Assembly (NCBI GenBank): GCA_029224185.1
Contig: CM055196.1
Span: forward strand, 20,920,509-20,984,508
DNA: 64,000 nucleotides
Direction: 5' to 3'
Source of the DNA: Karalla daura
Taxonomy: Eukaryota; Chordata; Actinopteri; Chaetodontiformes; Leiognathidae
The notes under the pieces were generated by a model. It worked only from the letters and a program-made list of their open reading frames with translations, had not been told where the DNA came from and made no database searches. How positions within the stretch are numbered: the stretch's first letter is position 1; every line of letters begins with the position of its first letter. Of the stretch, positions 1-11,031 are shown in pieces. The position numbers and the translations under genes were made by a program.

Positions 1-455
1 CTAAACAAAAAATTCAGAATGAAGAAATTTCAGTCCCATTTAACGAAAAAAATATTCAAAATACGAAAACAAAATATGAAATAGTGCCGCCCGACAGCGC
101 TCCTCCCAATTCTTTACACTTATAAACAGGCGTATATTTTAATATTATATTGAAAAAGTCATATAATTTACACTTTATACAACTGTTTTCAGGGAGGGCG
201 GGGAGATGTGCTGTAAAAAGTGAATCATTGGTTTTAATTCCGTTTTTTAGGTCAAGATGGCCTTAACATTTTTGCTTTTAACTAAGGTAATACACTTTCT
301 TGGAACCTGTTAGCAAAATAAACTTTAAAAAAATCTAATCTGTCGAGGTTCCACTGTACCTAAAATGAAACTGATGGCTGTTAAAATGCAACTGATGGCT
401 GATGTTAGAGAGCCACCCAAGAAAATGCACATGTAGAAGGGCAGAAGTACAAACC
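1..455. other. Non-coding, probably LINGO1 intron
   Basis: AT-rich sequence with short A and T runs. I see no exon, RNA gene or recognisable repeat. Confidence 0.5.
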
Positions 456-509
456 TGTGTGTGTGTGTGTGTGTGTCCGTTGCCCTCCCGCCCGTGGAGC
501 CGCTCCAGC

Positions 510-549
<40 letters not shown>
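456..549. repeat. (TG)n and (CT)n microsatellites
   Basis: About ten TG units run from 456 to 476. After 35 bases of unique GC-rich sequence, a (CT)19 tract runs from 512 to 549. Predicted peptides here are repeat translations, not genes. Confidence 0.95.
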
Positions 550-551
<2 letters not shown>

Positions 552-1574
552 GGGAGCTCAATCTTTCACAATCGAGCTGTTCTGCTTAGTTACTTTCTGC
601 TCCCAAACACTTGAAGTGCTCTGCAGCTGCTCCGTACATACATTGGACTTTTATCCACTCTCGAGTGCACAGTTCCATTATCGTCCGGACTAACAGGTTA
701 AATGGAGAAACCTGAAATCCCTTCTCCTCGACTCCATTTGGATATATGTTTTTTAGACCACGCATCATGTCTACAATATGGAGTCAAAGCTGCTAATATC
801 TCAGCTTTGTTTGTCAAAAATCATTTTCTCACAGTGGTAGTGGAATTAATCATGAGCTTGTTAGAGACACTGGCTTGAGGTAATCAAGGGACACTTTGTC
901 AGATTTTTCACAGATAATCAACCTGAATCGGAGTGATGATTATCTTTTATTTCACTTGCGCGCACAGGTGCCGTTGCCTTCACCTTTCTATCAGTTTACC
1001 TGACAAGCGTCAATGTCTGCAGCGATCAGTGAGTCACAGCCAGTTATTATTTTTTTCAGAGCAAATGATTTGGATTTGATTTGGTAGCATCAGCACAGAA
1101 TAGAGAGAGATAGAGTTGATAGAGTTGCAGCACAATAGTTTGATGAAGCTCATAGGTCGTCTTCTATGGTCGTACACAGGCTCCACTGCAGTGAAGTGAT
1201 TAAGTATTAGGAGCTTACTTACAGTGAACAGTGACATGTTGTTGGTCACAGTCAACACACAGTATTTACAGTCAGAGCTTGTCCATCTATTCTGGCAATT
1301 TTTACTCATCTAAACAGTGCCATGGGAATTATTTTCTACTTTTTTTTTTTTGGATGATGTTAAGGGCGTGTGGGCTCTCATTAGTGAATGCTGATCTGAG
1401 TCCTTCAAAATTCTTGGCTCCTCTTGATAAAAGTCTGACATCCTGGAGGCCATTCCCCTTCGAGAACACATCTCCTTAAGAACCAAATATTAATGGTGAC
1501 TCTTTGAACATGGCTGCGGAGACGAGGCTAATGAGCTTAATATCGATGGAGCATCACATGAGGACACACACTCC

Positions 1575-1578
<4 letters not shown>
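550..1578. other. Non-coding, probably LINGO1 intron
   Basis: Unique-looking AT-rich sequence. No exon with good splice sites and no RNA gene was recognised. Confidence 0.5.
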
Positions 1579-1625
<47 letters not shown>

Positions 1626-1652
1626 ACACACACACACACATACACACACACA
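1579..1652. repeat. Compound (CT)n-(CA)n microsatellite
   Basis: CT units run from 1579 to 1614, then a short interruption, then CA/TACA units to about 1652. The polypyrimidine part lies on the + strand. Confidence 0.95.
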
Positions 1653-4600
1653 ACCCTAAACCGCAGCTGTAAAAAGTAGCCCAAATTAGGAGGCTGAGTG
1701 AACTTGGGTGCAATTAAACATTTTTTAACTACCACAATAAGCTGATGATTGATTCCTGCACACAGCGTTGCCCATTTTGAAAAATCATGGACTTCTTCCA
1801 TCGTTAGTAGGAATTTGTTAGCGTCTTTAAAAAATGTCCATAAAAAAACAAAAAACAAACCGTCTCAATGAATAAATGTCTGGTTCAACCACTGCCATAA
1901 ACTTTACTGTAGAAGCAACAGGGTGAACAGTTATTCATATTTTTAGTTCATTGTACTCTAATGAAAACGTTATTATCTGACACACTGCTCCTTTAACTCA
2001 GAGCAGTAAAATTATCCTGCAGCATTGTCGTTATAATCTTTTATCATTATAATAACCTTTGAGATCGAGATCAAAAGACCTGAGAGCAGCGGAGCAGAGA
2101 AGAAACAACAAGCAGAGAATGAATCCTAATATTTTGTCTACTCTGCTCAATAAATGTAGAATGACTGTAACTCATATTTTTACTCCTCAAGCACATATTA
2201 TGTGCTGGGATTATCTAGTGGCTCTGAACGTGATCTTGTCTTTTTAACATTGCTTGTAGCTCTGTCATTGAGCGGAGTGCCTGCACAGAGGCAGTAAATG
2301 ACCCCCCTTCCGGAGGTGAAGTTCAGGAGAGACATGTAGCGACGTTTCATGACAGACTTTCGTAAGGACAACAGCTGGCCACTGTAGGAATTCTGCACCT
2401 TGTTGCACCAACCCAGCTTCTTCGGCCGGATTAGGGCTTTGCTGTCCATCTGTCGGGCGTCGGCTTACATTTAAGCCCTGCCATTTCACAGGCCCGACTC
2501 CAGCCAGCTATCCCACCAGGCAGCTTAGCTCCTCAATGACACGAGGGTAACCTTTCTCTGGAAATTCAGCGAGGCCACATTATAGCAGCGTGAAAGTGAT
2601 CTTACTCGGGAATGGCAAAGGTCAGACACTCGTGGTTAAAATGGATTTAGTCAAAATGTGGCTGTCAATATACATGTTTGGGACAATAACTCTGAGGTGC
2701 TGTGGTGCAAATGGGTAACCAAGATGCCTTTTGAGATAAGGTCTAACTTACGATCTTCTATATATTGTTCCTCATTCTTCCAAATGACGCAATGACACAC
2801 ATTATTTGAATGGCTGTAGAGAAATATAGTCGTACCACAAGGTCCTGGCTTAAAATAAAAGACACGGCTCCATCAGTTGATTATGGTGTATATACCTAAT
2901 GATATTTGGGCATAATGGCATCAGTGTACTAGAAATTATTTCAGGTAGATAGGGATATCATGTGATGCAAACACAACGGTAAATAATATTCTGCAGCTGG
3001 GTCTTCCCATTCAGGATTACTGTGGCAGCTGACTAAGCAGTTTGGAGGGGAATGGGCTTTAAAGGCTTTTAACACTTTGTGCTGCAGATAACGTCAGCAT
3101 CATCTCTGGGATTTTCCACAAGCTTACAGGTATTTAACTATGGTATTTAACACAGCTCAGGACTGATGTCTTGTGACAGGTAAACTTAAGCTCTGGGCGA
3201 GGGTTAACGTAACAATACCCATCTCCTTCTAATGTCTGGTTGTGCCCGTGGAGGAGAAGTTAATGATGACACACCTCATTTAGACACATGGAACAATGTG
3301 AGAGCTACATGTAGCCCTAGAGTGATTAAAGTAACGGCACTGGGGGCTGTAAAACCCATTAGGCAATGAACCACAGGATTTAAATACAGTTACCTCAGAA
3401 GGAAAACCTGCCTGAGACTAGAGCATGTGAGTAGAGTGGAGTGGAGAGGTGAGGTTCACAAAAGTTTTTATCTTTTTGCTCAATTTAGGTCGAGGTCTGG
3501 ACTCCTAGGGAATTGCTTAATAGTTCATTACACACAAAGACAAGAACTGTGCTGTTTTCAAATTTCAGTTTAACACCATTAAGATGAGATTGCAAATAAA
3601 AAAGGAATGCCTTTGTCTTTGAAGCCATTGAAAATGACTTTGGAAGTGAAACTTCAGGCTAATGTCTCTTTTAAGCCACTAAAACATGGAGAAAATGGAT
3701 TGTGAGCTAATCTTGCTTCTGATTAGTATTAAACAGCCAAACTGTTTGCAACAAAGAGCAATTGTATCATTACATTTGGTTTCACTAAGATGTAATTGCT
3801 TAAACGGAGCCCTCCTGTGACAAATGCTTCTTCATTTTTGACTTGATTGCTCAGAATTGATCACAACTATCCAATAAACTCAATGTAGTGCAACCATGTA
3901 TCAATAAACCAGGTTTATCATTTTGTTTTTTTGGACTCTGACAGTCTTAGTCATCTTCCGTTTAATTATGATTGTGCTTCATCTGATGAGATTGCTACTC
4001 TTATGCCTCTCTGTATTAATAGGTGCATAGGGCGCCATCCACTTCCTAATATTAGGCCTTGTCTTCAGCATCCCACTGGACTCTGTCATGAAGGCATTAA
4101 TCTCACCATTCATTGATCTAGTCATTACTGGTCTTGGACCAGTGGGTCCTCGTTTATTGAGCAGCGTTGTCTCACTTCTCCGAGAACCACGTTCAGTCCT
4201 TTGAGAAGCACGCCTCCTCTCACTTCACCTCAATTAATGTAATTCTCTGGGAGCTCGCTGGAGTGCTGATTGCAATGAAGAACTGCATTCAGACTAACAT
4301 GGCTGTGAGGGAATGATAACAGCAGATCATTAACAAAACAGAGCTCCAAATGTTTACCCGCGGATGGCATTCTTCATCTTAATGCGTCCCCGTCTTTAAT
4401 TGTTTCCCTGCACATTTGCAGCCTGAACTGTGTGCAATAAACGTTTCAGCCGCTCCGTCATGAGAAACACATGGGCACATGGTGTGAAGGAGCAACCATA
4501 AAAAAAAGATTTAGTCATATTGTCTAATGGATCTTCAAAAAAATAATCGGATGTGCAATGTTGTTTTATGTGGATTTTAAGCCTATGAAAGAACTCATTA

Positions 4601-5150
4601 AGAAACCTACGTGAGGTCCGTAACCTGCTGAAGCTGCAGCCGTGGAGCTTTACCAACAAGGGATTATGATTTGATCATTTCACTGATTGGGTTTCAGTGT
4701 CATTGGTAATAGAGTTGGACATAATAGCATCCCATTGACTGATATCCAATATGCGATCGCCACATGATAGAGGGTGACAGATGGAATTGAGCTGGCGATC
4801 AGGCCACTCCTTCTTCTTGGGTGTCTCAGCTTGCCATACAAACCCCCACCCTCGGCTCTCCGTCTCACATCGCTCAGCTCTGACGTGATCAATGTGGGCT
4901 AAGGAATGAGAATGATTAAGTGTGGCCGGAGGCGGAAAGGAGCACATCGGGCTCTGGGGCAGGTCTCCGATATCATACAAGCCACCGTCTCTGCCTGTTT
5001 TGAAATCACTTGATTACAGATGGTATCATCAAATCCCCACTCTGAACTTTGACCTCAAAGAGCATAAAATGAAATTGAGTGAAGTAAATCTAACCGATAA
5101 AGCTGCCTTTTTTTTGTGATGGGTCTCATGTCCAGTTGTCTATTTGCTCT
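1653..5150. other. Non-coding, probably LINGO1 intron
   Basis: No coding exon recognised. The stretch at about 4160-4380 is non-repetitive, with an 'attaatgtaatt' homeodomain-like core, and could be a conserved non-coding element. The rest is ordinary AT-rich sequence. Confidence 0.45.
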
Positions 5151-5184
5151 GGGGGTGGGGGGTGGGGGGGTGGGGGGGGGGGGG
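5151..5184 (+). repeat. G-run with G-quadruplex pattern
   Basis: Four G tracts of 5, 6, 7 and 13 are separated by single T residues, giving an unusually strong G-quadruplex motif on the + (sense) strand of the presumed intron. Confidence 0.9.
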
Positions 5185-6861
5185 TGTTATTAGCAGTGAC
5201 CACAATGGTAGTAACGTCATCCTGTAATTAACTGTCAACTGTAATATCACAAGATTTCCCCTCTTTTCTCTAAAGTCTCATTCTGTCTCATGGAAAATGG
5301 TCCATGAAATCTGCTGAAGCGTAGAAGTGTGCAGCATCCTTTTTCAGAGTTACTGTGAATTTTGAGACCATGTGACTGGTTTGCAGTCAGCTTGAAAGAC
5401 AAATTTAGTGCTGGAGATGAAACTGCATACCGCTGGCGAAACTCCATGTATTGTGACAACAGCCATCACGTAGACAGGAGTCGCCCCAAGACATGACTTG
5501 ATGAGTGCAAATAAGATGTAAAGTATTTCGTTTCCCTTCAGTTTTTGTGTTCTATGCACGTTTTAATCATGTCAGTGAATTGTGATTCAACTTTGTGTTA
5601 AAAATAACATCCTTTAGGTGATGATGAAATGATTCATCAAAATCTAAATCATTGCCCCTTAAAAACCATCTGCCTGACTTCCACCTGCAAGTAATATGTC
5701 CCAGTCATTGTATCAAAACAGAAACGATGCAAACGGTACTTTGCATATATAACTGAAACTGTAGAACTGATGACATCAATTGTTGTTGGTGGGAGGGCTG
5801 GGTGCATACTAACAGATGTCAGCTAAATTAAATATGGTTTGTTTTCTGCTTTTAAACCCTGTATTTATCTCTCTGTATCCAATTACCTGGGAGTGTATGG
5901 TCTATATTTTATAGTAAAAGATTGCGTGAGCAGGGTGGCAGCCACAGCACATACATCACACTTGCCACCATCAGTCTTTGATTGCCTCTTGCTACTGCTG
6001 CTCCACCCTCCCTACTGTCTGCTGTTTTCTTGCAGCAGATTTGGGGTGGAAGCAGAAAATAAAAGAGGCCGGAGGGTTAAAGAAGGAGTTTATGGTACAG
6101 AGCAAACCACAGATGCATTCAGCATATGTGTGTGTGACAGAGCGGGGGTTAAATTGGCGGCTGAAAAATGCTGTTAATTCCACCCGAAGCTGTGCCCCTT
6201 CACTTTATGTCACGGTGATGCCGTTGACTGATTGATCGGCGCAAGGTGTGCAAGTGGAAACGGTGTTCAGCATTTCTACAGCAGATACAATGAGGATCCA
6301 GTGCCTGATTTATGTAGATCCCATGAATTATTTGGCCTTCTTCTCTCTGGAATCAGTGCCTCTCCTATATCACAAATATGCCTGGTATAATTCTGGGCAT
6401 TCACAGAAGCCACTTGCATTTCAAACACCTTTTAACGCTCTGTGCTGGAAAGTGAGCGATTCAGAATTCAAAACTGTCAGCACTCTGCGTTATGCAAGCG
6501 TATACATTATTCCTTGTAACCACCCTGCTCTAATCATATTTATACTGTGTCATGAATATTGCAGCATCCGTACTCCTGGTTCTGTTGGAAATTGTGTCAC
6601 ATGAGAACGGCATCCTTTGAGCACTTGTGATTGTTAGAGTAACCATCTGTCAGCAAATGGCCACAGTGGCCAAAGTGTTATGACAAAAATTCGTACTGCT
6701 GCCAGCTCTTAAAGTTGCTTCCACTTCCACCACAGCCGATGCTGAAATTGCTGAATTTTTGACAATGAAAGGCACATTTGAATTTTTGCCCCAAGCTCAA
6801 CGATATCTAATCTCAACCTATGTATTTTAATGTTCTAGAATTTGCATTGAATTTCACTTAT
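5185..6861. other. Non-coding, probably LINGO1 intron
   Basis: No exon or repeat recognised. ORFs of up to 118 codons lack resemblance to known proteins and have no supporting splice sites or codon pattern. Confidence 0.45.

Positions 6862-6903
<42 letters not shown>
6862..6903. repeat. Compound (TC)n-(AC)n microsatellite near the LINGO1 acceptor
   Basis: About eleven TC units are followed by about nine AC units, ending roughly 112 bases before the splice acceptor. Confidence 0.95.
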
Positions 6904-6999
6904 TGCATGAAAGCTTACAGTATTTTGTAAAATGTTGGGTAGCAGGGATCAGTGTGACCTTTATCTGAATTTCATGTAGTGACTCAGTGGTTTCCCTCA

Positions 7000-7015
7000 T
7001 CTCTGTGTCTCTCAG
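7000..7015 (+). other. Splice acceptor before the LINGO1 coding exon
   Basis: The sequence is pyrimidine-rich (tctctgtgtctctcag) and ends in AG at 7014-7015, directly followed by codons that fit the LINGO1 reading frame. No ATG-bearing first exon that would join here was recognised in positions 1-6999, so the donor probably lies outside the window. Confidence 0.75.
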
Positions 7016-7027
7016 GTAACCGATAAG

Positions 7028-8875
7028 ATGGCAGCCGGGGAAGCGACTGGGCACAGCTACCTGGTGGCTTGCTGGCAGCCCATCCTGATCCTGATGCTGG
7101 GCACCGTGCTGTCTGGATCCACCACAGGTTGCCCCTCCCGCTGTGAATGCAACGTTCAAGAGCGCTCAGTGATGTGCCACCGCAAGAAGCTCATGACAGT
7201 TCCAGAGGGCATTCCTGCAGAGACCAAACTGCTGGACCTCAGCAAGAACCGCATTAGAACCATCAACCCAGATGAGTTTGCCACCTTTCCCAACCTCGAG
7301 AACCTGGAGCTCAGTGAAAACACGATCTCCACTATCGAACCTGGTGCTTTCAACAACCTCTACGGCTTGCGGACATTAGGACTGCGTAGCAACAAGCTGA
7401 AGCTGATCCAGCTTGGCGTCTTCACAGGCCTGAGTAATCTCACGCAGCTGGACATAAGTGAAAACAAGATCGTCATACTGTTGGACTACATGTTCCAGGA
7501 TTTGTACAACCTGCGGTCTTTGGAGGTGGGCGACAACGACCTGGTGTTCATCTCCCACCGGGCTTTTCATGGCCTAAGTAGCCTCGAGCACCTGAGTCTT
7601 GAGAAGTGCAACTTGTCCTCTGTGCCCACAGAGGCGTTCACTCACCTCCATAGTTTGATCACTCTCAGGCTGCGCCACCTCAATATCAACGTCATACGGG
7701 ATTACTCCTTTAAACGCCTCTACCGGCTGAAAGTGTTGGAAATAGCTAATTGGCCATTTTTAGATACAATGACCCCAAACTGCTTATATGGATTAAATCT
7801 CACCTCCTTGACCATTGCAAATGCCAACCTGACCACTATTCCCTATGTAGCCCTGAGGCACTTGGTTTATTTGCGCTTTCTCAACCTGTCATACAACCCG
7901 ATCCATACCATAGAGGGGAATAAGCTCCATGATCTCCTGCGTCTGCAGGAATTCCACCTGGTCGGTGGCAGACTGGCAATGATCGAGCCCTACTCTTTCC
8001 GTGGTCTGAACTATCTGAAGATTTTAAACGTGTCCGGAAACTCTCTTAGCACCTTGGAGGAGTCTGCTTTCCATTCAGTTGGCAACCTGGAAACCCTCGC
8101 CTTGTACGATAATCCCCTGGCCTGCGACTGCCGACTGTTATGGGTTTTCCGACGTCGCTGGAGACTGAACTTCAACAGGCAGCAGCCGACCTGTGCCTCC
8201 CCGGAGTTTGTCCAAGGGAAGGAATTCAAAGACTTCCCTGATGTCCTGCAGCCCAACTACTTCACGTGCCGCAAGTCTAGGATTAGAGACCGCAAACCCC
8301 AGCAGAAATTCGTTGATGAGGGTGCCATTGTTCACTTTGCTTGCCAAGCAGATGGAGATCCTGCTCCAGTGATAATGTGGCTGTCCCCGCAGAAAAAGTT
8401 CATCACCACCAAGACGATTGGAAGGCTCTCCGTGTTGCCAGATGGTACCCTCGAGGTGCGGTATGCCCAGATTCAAGACAATGGCACTTATGTGTGTATA
8501 GCTAGCAACGCAGGCGGAAATGACACCTCTCTTGCTCACCTGCACATTCATAGCTACTCGCCTGACTGGCCACACCAGCCCAACAAGACTTTTGCCTTCA
8601 TCTTCAACCAGCCCGCAGAAACTGGTGCTAATGGAACAAGACCCAATGTCCCTTTCCCCTTTGATATAAAGACACTGATCATCGCGACCACGATGGGCTT
8701 CATCTCTTTTCTCGGTGTCGTCTTGTTTTGCCTGGTGCTGCTCTTCCTCTGGAGCAGAGGTAAAGGCAACACCAAGCACAACATCGAGATCGAGTACGTG
8801 CCACGGAAATCGGACGCTGGCATGAGCAGCAGCACGGTGGATGCTCCTCGTAAATTCAACATGAAAATGATCTAA
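7028..8875 (+). CDS. lingo1: LINGO1, leucine-rich repeat and Ig domain-containing Nogo receptor-interacting protein 1
   Basis: The product is a single-pass neuronal surface glycoprotein. In mammals LINGO-1 is a co-receptor with NgR1 and p75NTR or TROY, limiting axon growth and oligodendrocyte myelination. The ORF has 615 residues; the human form has about 620. A signal peptide spans about 1-34 (hydrophobic core 12-28). LRRNT follows at 35-65 (C35, C39, C41, C50), then twelve exact 24-residue LRRs from 66 to 353. LRRCT covers 354-414 (C366, C368, C414). One I-set Ig domain spans about 424-508 (C439, W451, C490, DNGTYVC motif). The transmembrane helix is about 550-574. The tail carries EIEYVPRK (Y590) and ends KFNMKMI, as in LINGO1. 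N-glycosylation sequons include N485, N498, N519 and N535. The ATG has A at -3 and G at +4. The frame stays open back to the acceptor, so an upstream exon may add residues. I see no frameshift or lost key residue. Teleosts have lingo1a and lingo1b; I cannot tell which this is. Confidence 0.97.
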   Translation: MAAGEATGHSYLVACWQPILILMLGTVLSGSTTGCPSRCECNVQERSVMCHRKKLMTVPEGIPAETKLLDLSKNRIRTINPDEFATFPNLENLELSENTISTIEPGAFNNLYGLRTLGLRSNKLKLIQLGVFTGLSNLTQLDISENKIVILLDYMFQDLYNLRSLEVGDNDLVFISHRAFHGLSSLEHLSLEKCNLSSVPTEAFTHLHSLITLRLRHLNINVIRDYSFKRLYRLKVLEIANWPFLDTMTPNCLYGLNLTSLTIANANLTTIPYVALRHLVYLRFLNLSYNPIHTIEGNKLHDLLRLQEFHLVGGRLAMIEPYSFRGLNYLKILNVSGNSLSTLEESAFHSVGNLETLALYDNPLACDCRLLWVFRRRWRLNFNRQQPTCASPEFVQGKEFKDFPDVLQPNYFTCRKSRIRDRKPQQKFVDEGAIVHFACQADGDPAPVIMWLSPQKKFITTKTIGRLSVLPDGTLEVRYAQIQDNGTYVCIASNAGGNDTSLAHLHIHSYSPDWPHQPNKTFAFIFNQPAETGANGTRPNVPFPFDIKTLIIATTMGFISFLGVVLFCLVLLFLWSRGKGNTKHNIEIEYVPRKSDAGMSSSTVDAPRKFNMKMI

Positions 8876-9181
8876 TGGAGCCGTGGAATTTATTCGTTTT
8901 GAACACAAAAAAAAAGACAAATGGGAAAAGAAGACATTTTCTTTCCTCTCCTATGAAACCTGTGGATCCTGGTCTGTTAACATAGAGTAATATGTTTTTT
9001 TCCTGACTGAAGTACTGGAGCAGAGGGTAGTTCCTGACTTTTACAAGAGAGAGGGAGTGAAAGCACACACCCGGCGTGATGGTGCACAGGTGTGTCTACA
9101 AGGATTGTGGGGGCATTAAAAGGAGAGTCAAATTCGTCACAAGCAGTTAATATTCCTGTGGATTTATACTGGGATGAAAAA

Positions 9182-9199
9182 AATAAACCAGAAAATAAA
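9182..9199 (+). terminator. Proximal paired AATAAA signals
   Basis: Two AATAAA hexamers (9182-9187 and 9194-9199) lie in an A-rich tract about 310 bases after the stop. The downstream GT content is weak until about 9300, so this is a less likely cleavage site. Confidence 0.25.
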
Positions 9200-10055
9200 A
9201 TACTAAAAAAAAAACACTTCAAACAGCCAGAATGCGAGAGCAGATCATATCTCAACCATTGCTGTTGTTCTGTCTGTATTTTTTTTTTTTTCTAAATTTG
9301 GTGTTTTGTTTGTTTAAAAGGTTAAATGTCAAGTTGTGGATGAGATGTATGGGTTGATGAGCACATTTACACAACATTGATGCTTTTCAAGGACATTCTC
9401 ATAATGCACAAGCATTTTTCTATTCCCTGCAGTGCTTCTGTAATCTATAAAATGTATATCTTTGTTGAAAATCCCATTAAACTGAGAAATTGTGCCCCAG
9501 AAATTAGCAGAGATAACAATATGTTATGATATAGTTACATTATGAGAATCACAAAACATATTGATGTATTACATGCATTTAAAACTGAAGCCGAAGGTCA
9601 CAGGAGCTTAGTCCTCAGTGAAATATCAGTGCTGCATTGTACTGTACAAATTAGCCAATCAGAATAAATGCAGTTTTACGAAGGTAAATAGAATGATATT
9701 TGGAGTTGATAAGTAGCAAGAGAATCCTGTTGTTTTGTGTGGCTCTTAGTATGAGATACTAGCTATGGAGTAAAGCTCTGATAGAAGCTTTTGAGGCCAG
9801 TATCTAATATCAGTGTCACTGTCCTTTATCCCTAATTTGCAGATTTCACAAAGGCCCATTAATGGATTGAGGAATGATATAGAGGGAAATGTGAGATACT
9901 GTTTCTCTGAGCCAATGATGGCTGTGGCTTCTTTTCTCTAGTTTTGCGATCAAACAGAATGGTCAATACTACAAGCTCTCATCCCCGACTTTTCAAATTG
10001 CATTTCAAAAGCGATTATGTAACGGTATTATTTTGTGCTCAACGCGATTGCTAGA

Positions 10056-10061
10056 AATAAA
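10056..10061 (+). terminator. Alternative poly(A) signal AATAAA
   Basis: AATAAA is followed by a G/T-rich stretch (ggccgtggtgctcatgtttt). Use here would give a 3' UTR of about 1.2 kb and drop the AU-rich motif at 10190. Confidence 0.35.
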
Positions 10062-10849
10062 GGCCGTGGTGCTCATGTTTTCTCATGTTTTTAGACACAA
10101 TGTGCTCCTCAAGCTGTAGAGTATTTATTTCATTGTTGTTTTGTTGGGTTTTTTTTATGTTATTTTCTAGACCATTTATGGAATTAGTGATTTATTTATG
10201 CCGATGACACCCCTTTTTCCCATTAAAGCCATGGAAATATTACCTTCCAGGATCATTTGCAGGTTTGCTATTCCCAAGAAATGTGCAGTGTTTGTCAAGT
10301 TGTGGGGCGGGGGAACAAACTGCATATATTCTGCTCCCAGTTGGCCCTGCATTGTAAACCTGGGGTTACAGCCTTACCTCCTCCTGCACACACTGTGGAC
10401 AGCTGGGCTTGGCAAACGTGTGTGAGGATAAAGGCTAAGTTATTTATGATGGATGACATTGCAGACAACAACGCGGTAATGGGCTGGAAGTATGGACAGA
10501 ATATGCAGATGGGTTTGGTGACACAGATGGTTTCACCCATGGAGAAATCTGAAGCAGCTTTGGTGTAATCCGTTTTGCATAAAGGAAAAAAAAAAAAAAA
10601 ACAGGATATTGCTCATGGTTCTCCCTCTTGCTGATTATGAATGCTCTCTTCGTTCAAAGTGTGGCTACTGTACCTAGCCTTTTTTGGTCCCGAGTGATAA
10701 CGGGATTCTGTTTTTTCTTTCTGTTGTTCCTTTTTTTTTTATTTTGACCCTGGACTATATTGACCATGTAGTCCAAGCCAACTTTTTACACATTAAAAAA
10801 TGTACTAAAAAAGAAAATCTATGGAAAATACATTCAAATTGTTCTGTGC

Positions 10850-10855
10850 AATAAA
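10850..10855 (+). terminator. Likely main poly(A) signal AATAAA of LINGO1
   Basis: AATAAA is followed within 30-75 bases by GT-rich sequence (gttgatgttgaattgttg, then tatggtatgttg), the usual downstream element. Cleavage would fall near 10865-10880. Confidence 0.55.
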
Positions 10856-11002
10856 GGTAATATGCAGATTTTTTTTTTTTAATTAACAAAATTTTGTTGA
10901 TGTTGAATTGTTGAGAATATGGTATGTTGTATTAAACAATCTATGGACTTTTTTAAACACATGATGCTGTTATCTTGATTCTGAAGGGGGTGTCTGTGGG
11001 AT

Positions 11003-11031
11003 GGGGGGGGGGGGGGGGGTGGATGGGGGGG
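11003..11031 (+). repeat. G-run downstream of the LINGO1 poly(A) site
   Basis: A run of 17 G is followed by T-GG-AT and another 7 G, with further G triplets upstream (10986-11000). It can form a G-quadruplex on the sense strand. Confidence 0.85.

Larger units (their letters stand above)
7016..10875 (+). other. lingo1: Terminal exon of LINGO1 (coding plus 3' UTR)
   Basis: The exon begins after a pyrimidine-rich tract ending TCTCTCAG at 7015. A possible branch point (gtgactca) lies about 30 bases upstream. The first four codons, V-T-D-K, precede the ATG in frame and match the V-S-K-R that follows M-Q in the long human N-terminus. The exon carries the entire mature protein without an intron, as is usual for LINGO genes. 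The 3' end is placed just after the AATAAA at 10850 by inference. Confidence 0.75.
8876..10875 (+). other. lingo1: 3' UTR of LINGO1
   Basis: About 2 kb of non-coding sequence follows the stop, rich in A/T homopolymers. An AU-rich motif (atttatttatg) lies at 10190-10200, a type often tied to mRNA turnover. No other gene-like feature lies here. ORFs in it are short, low-complexity and unrelated to known proteins. Confidence 0.6.

Noticed and set aside
8138..8920. 260-codon ORF antisense to the end of LINGO1
   Set aside because: It lies entirely opposite a well-conserved coding exon and its translation has no domain. It is a shadow of LINGO1 codon use.
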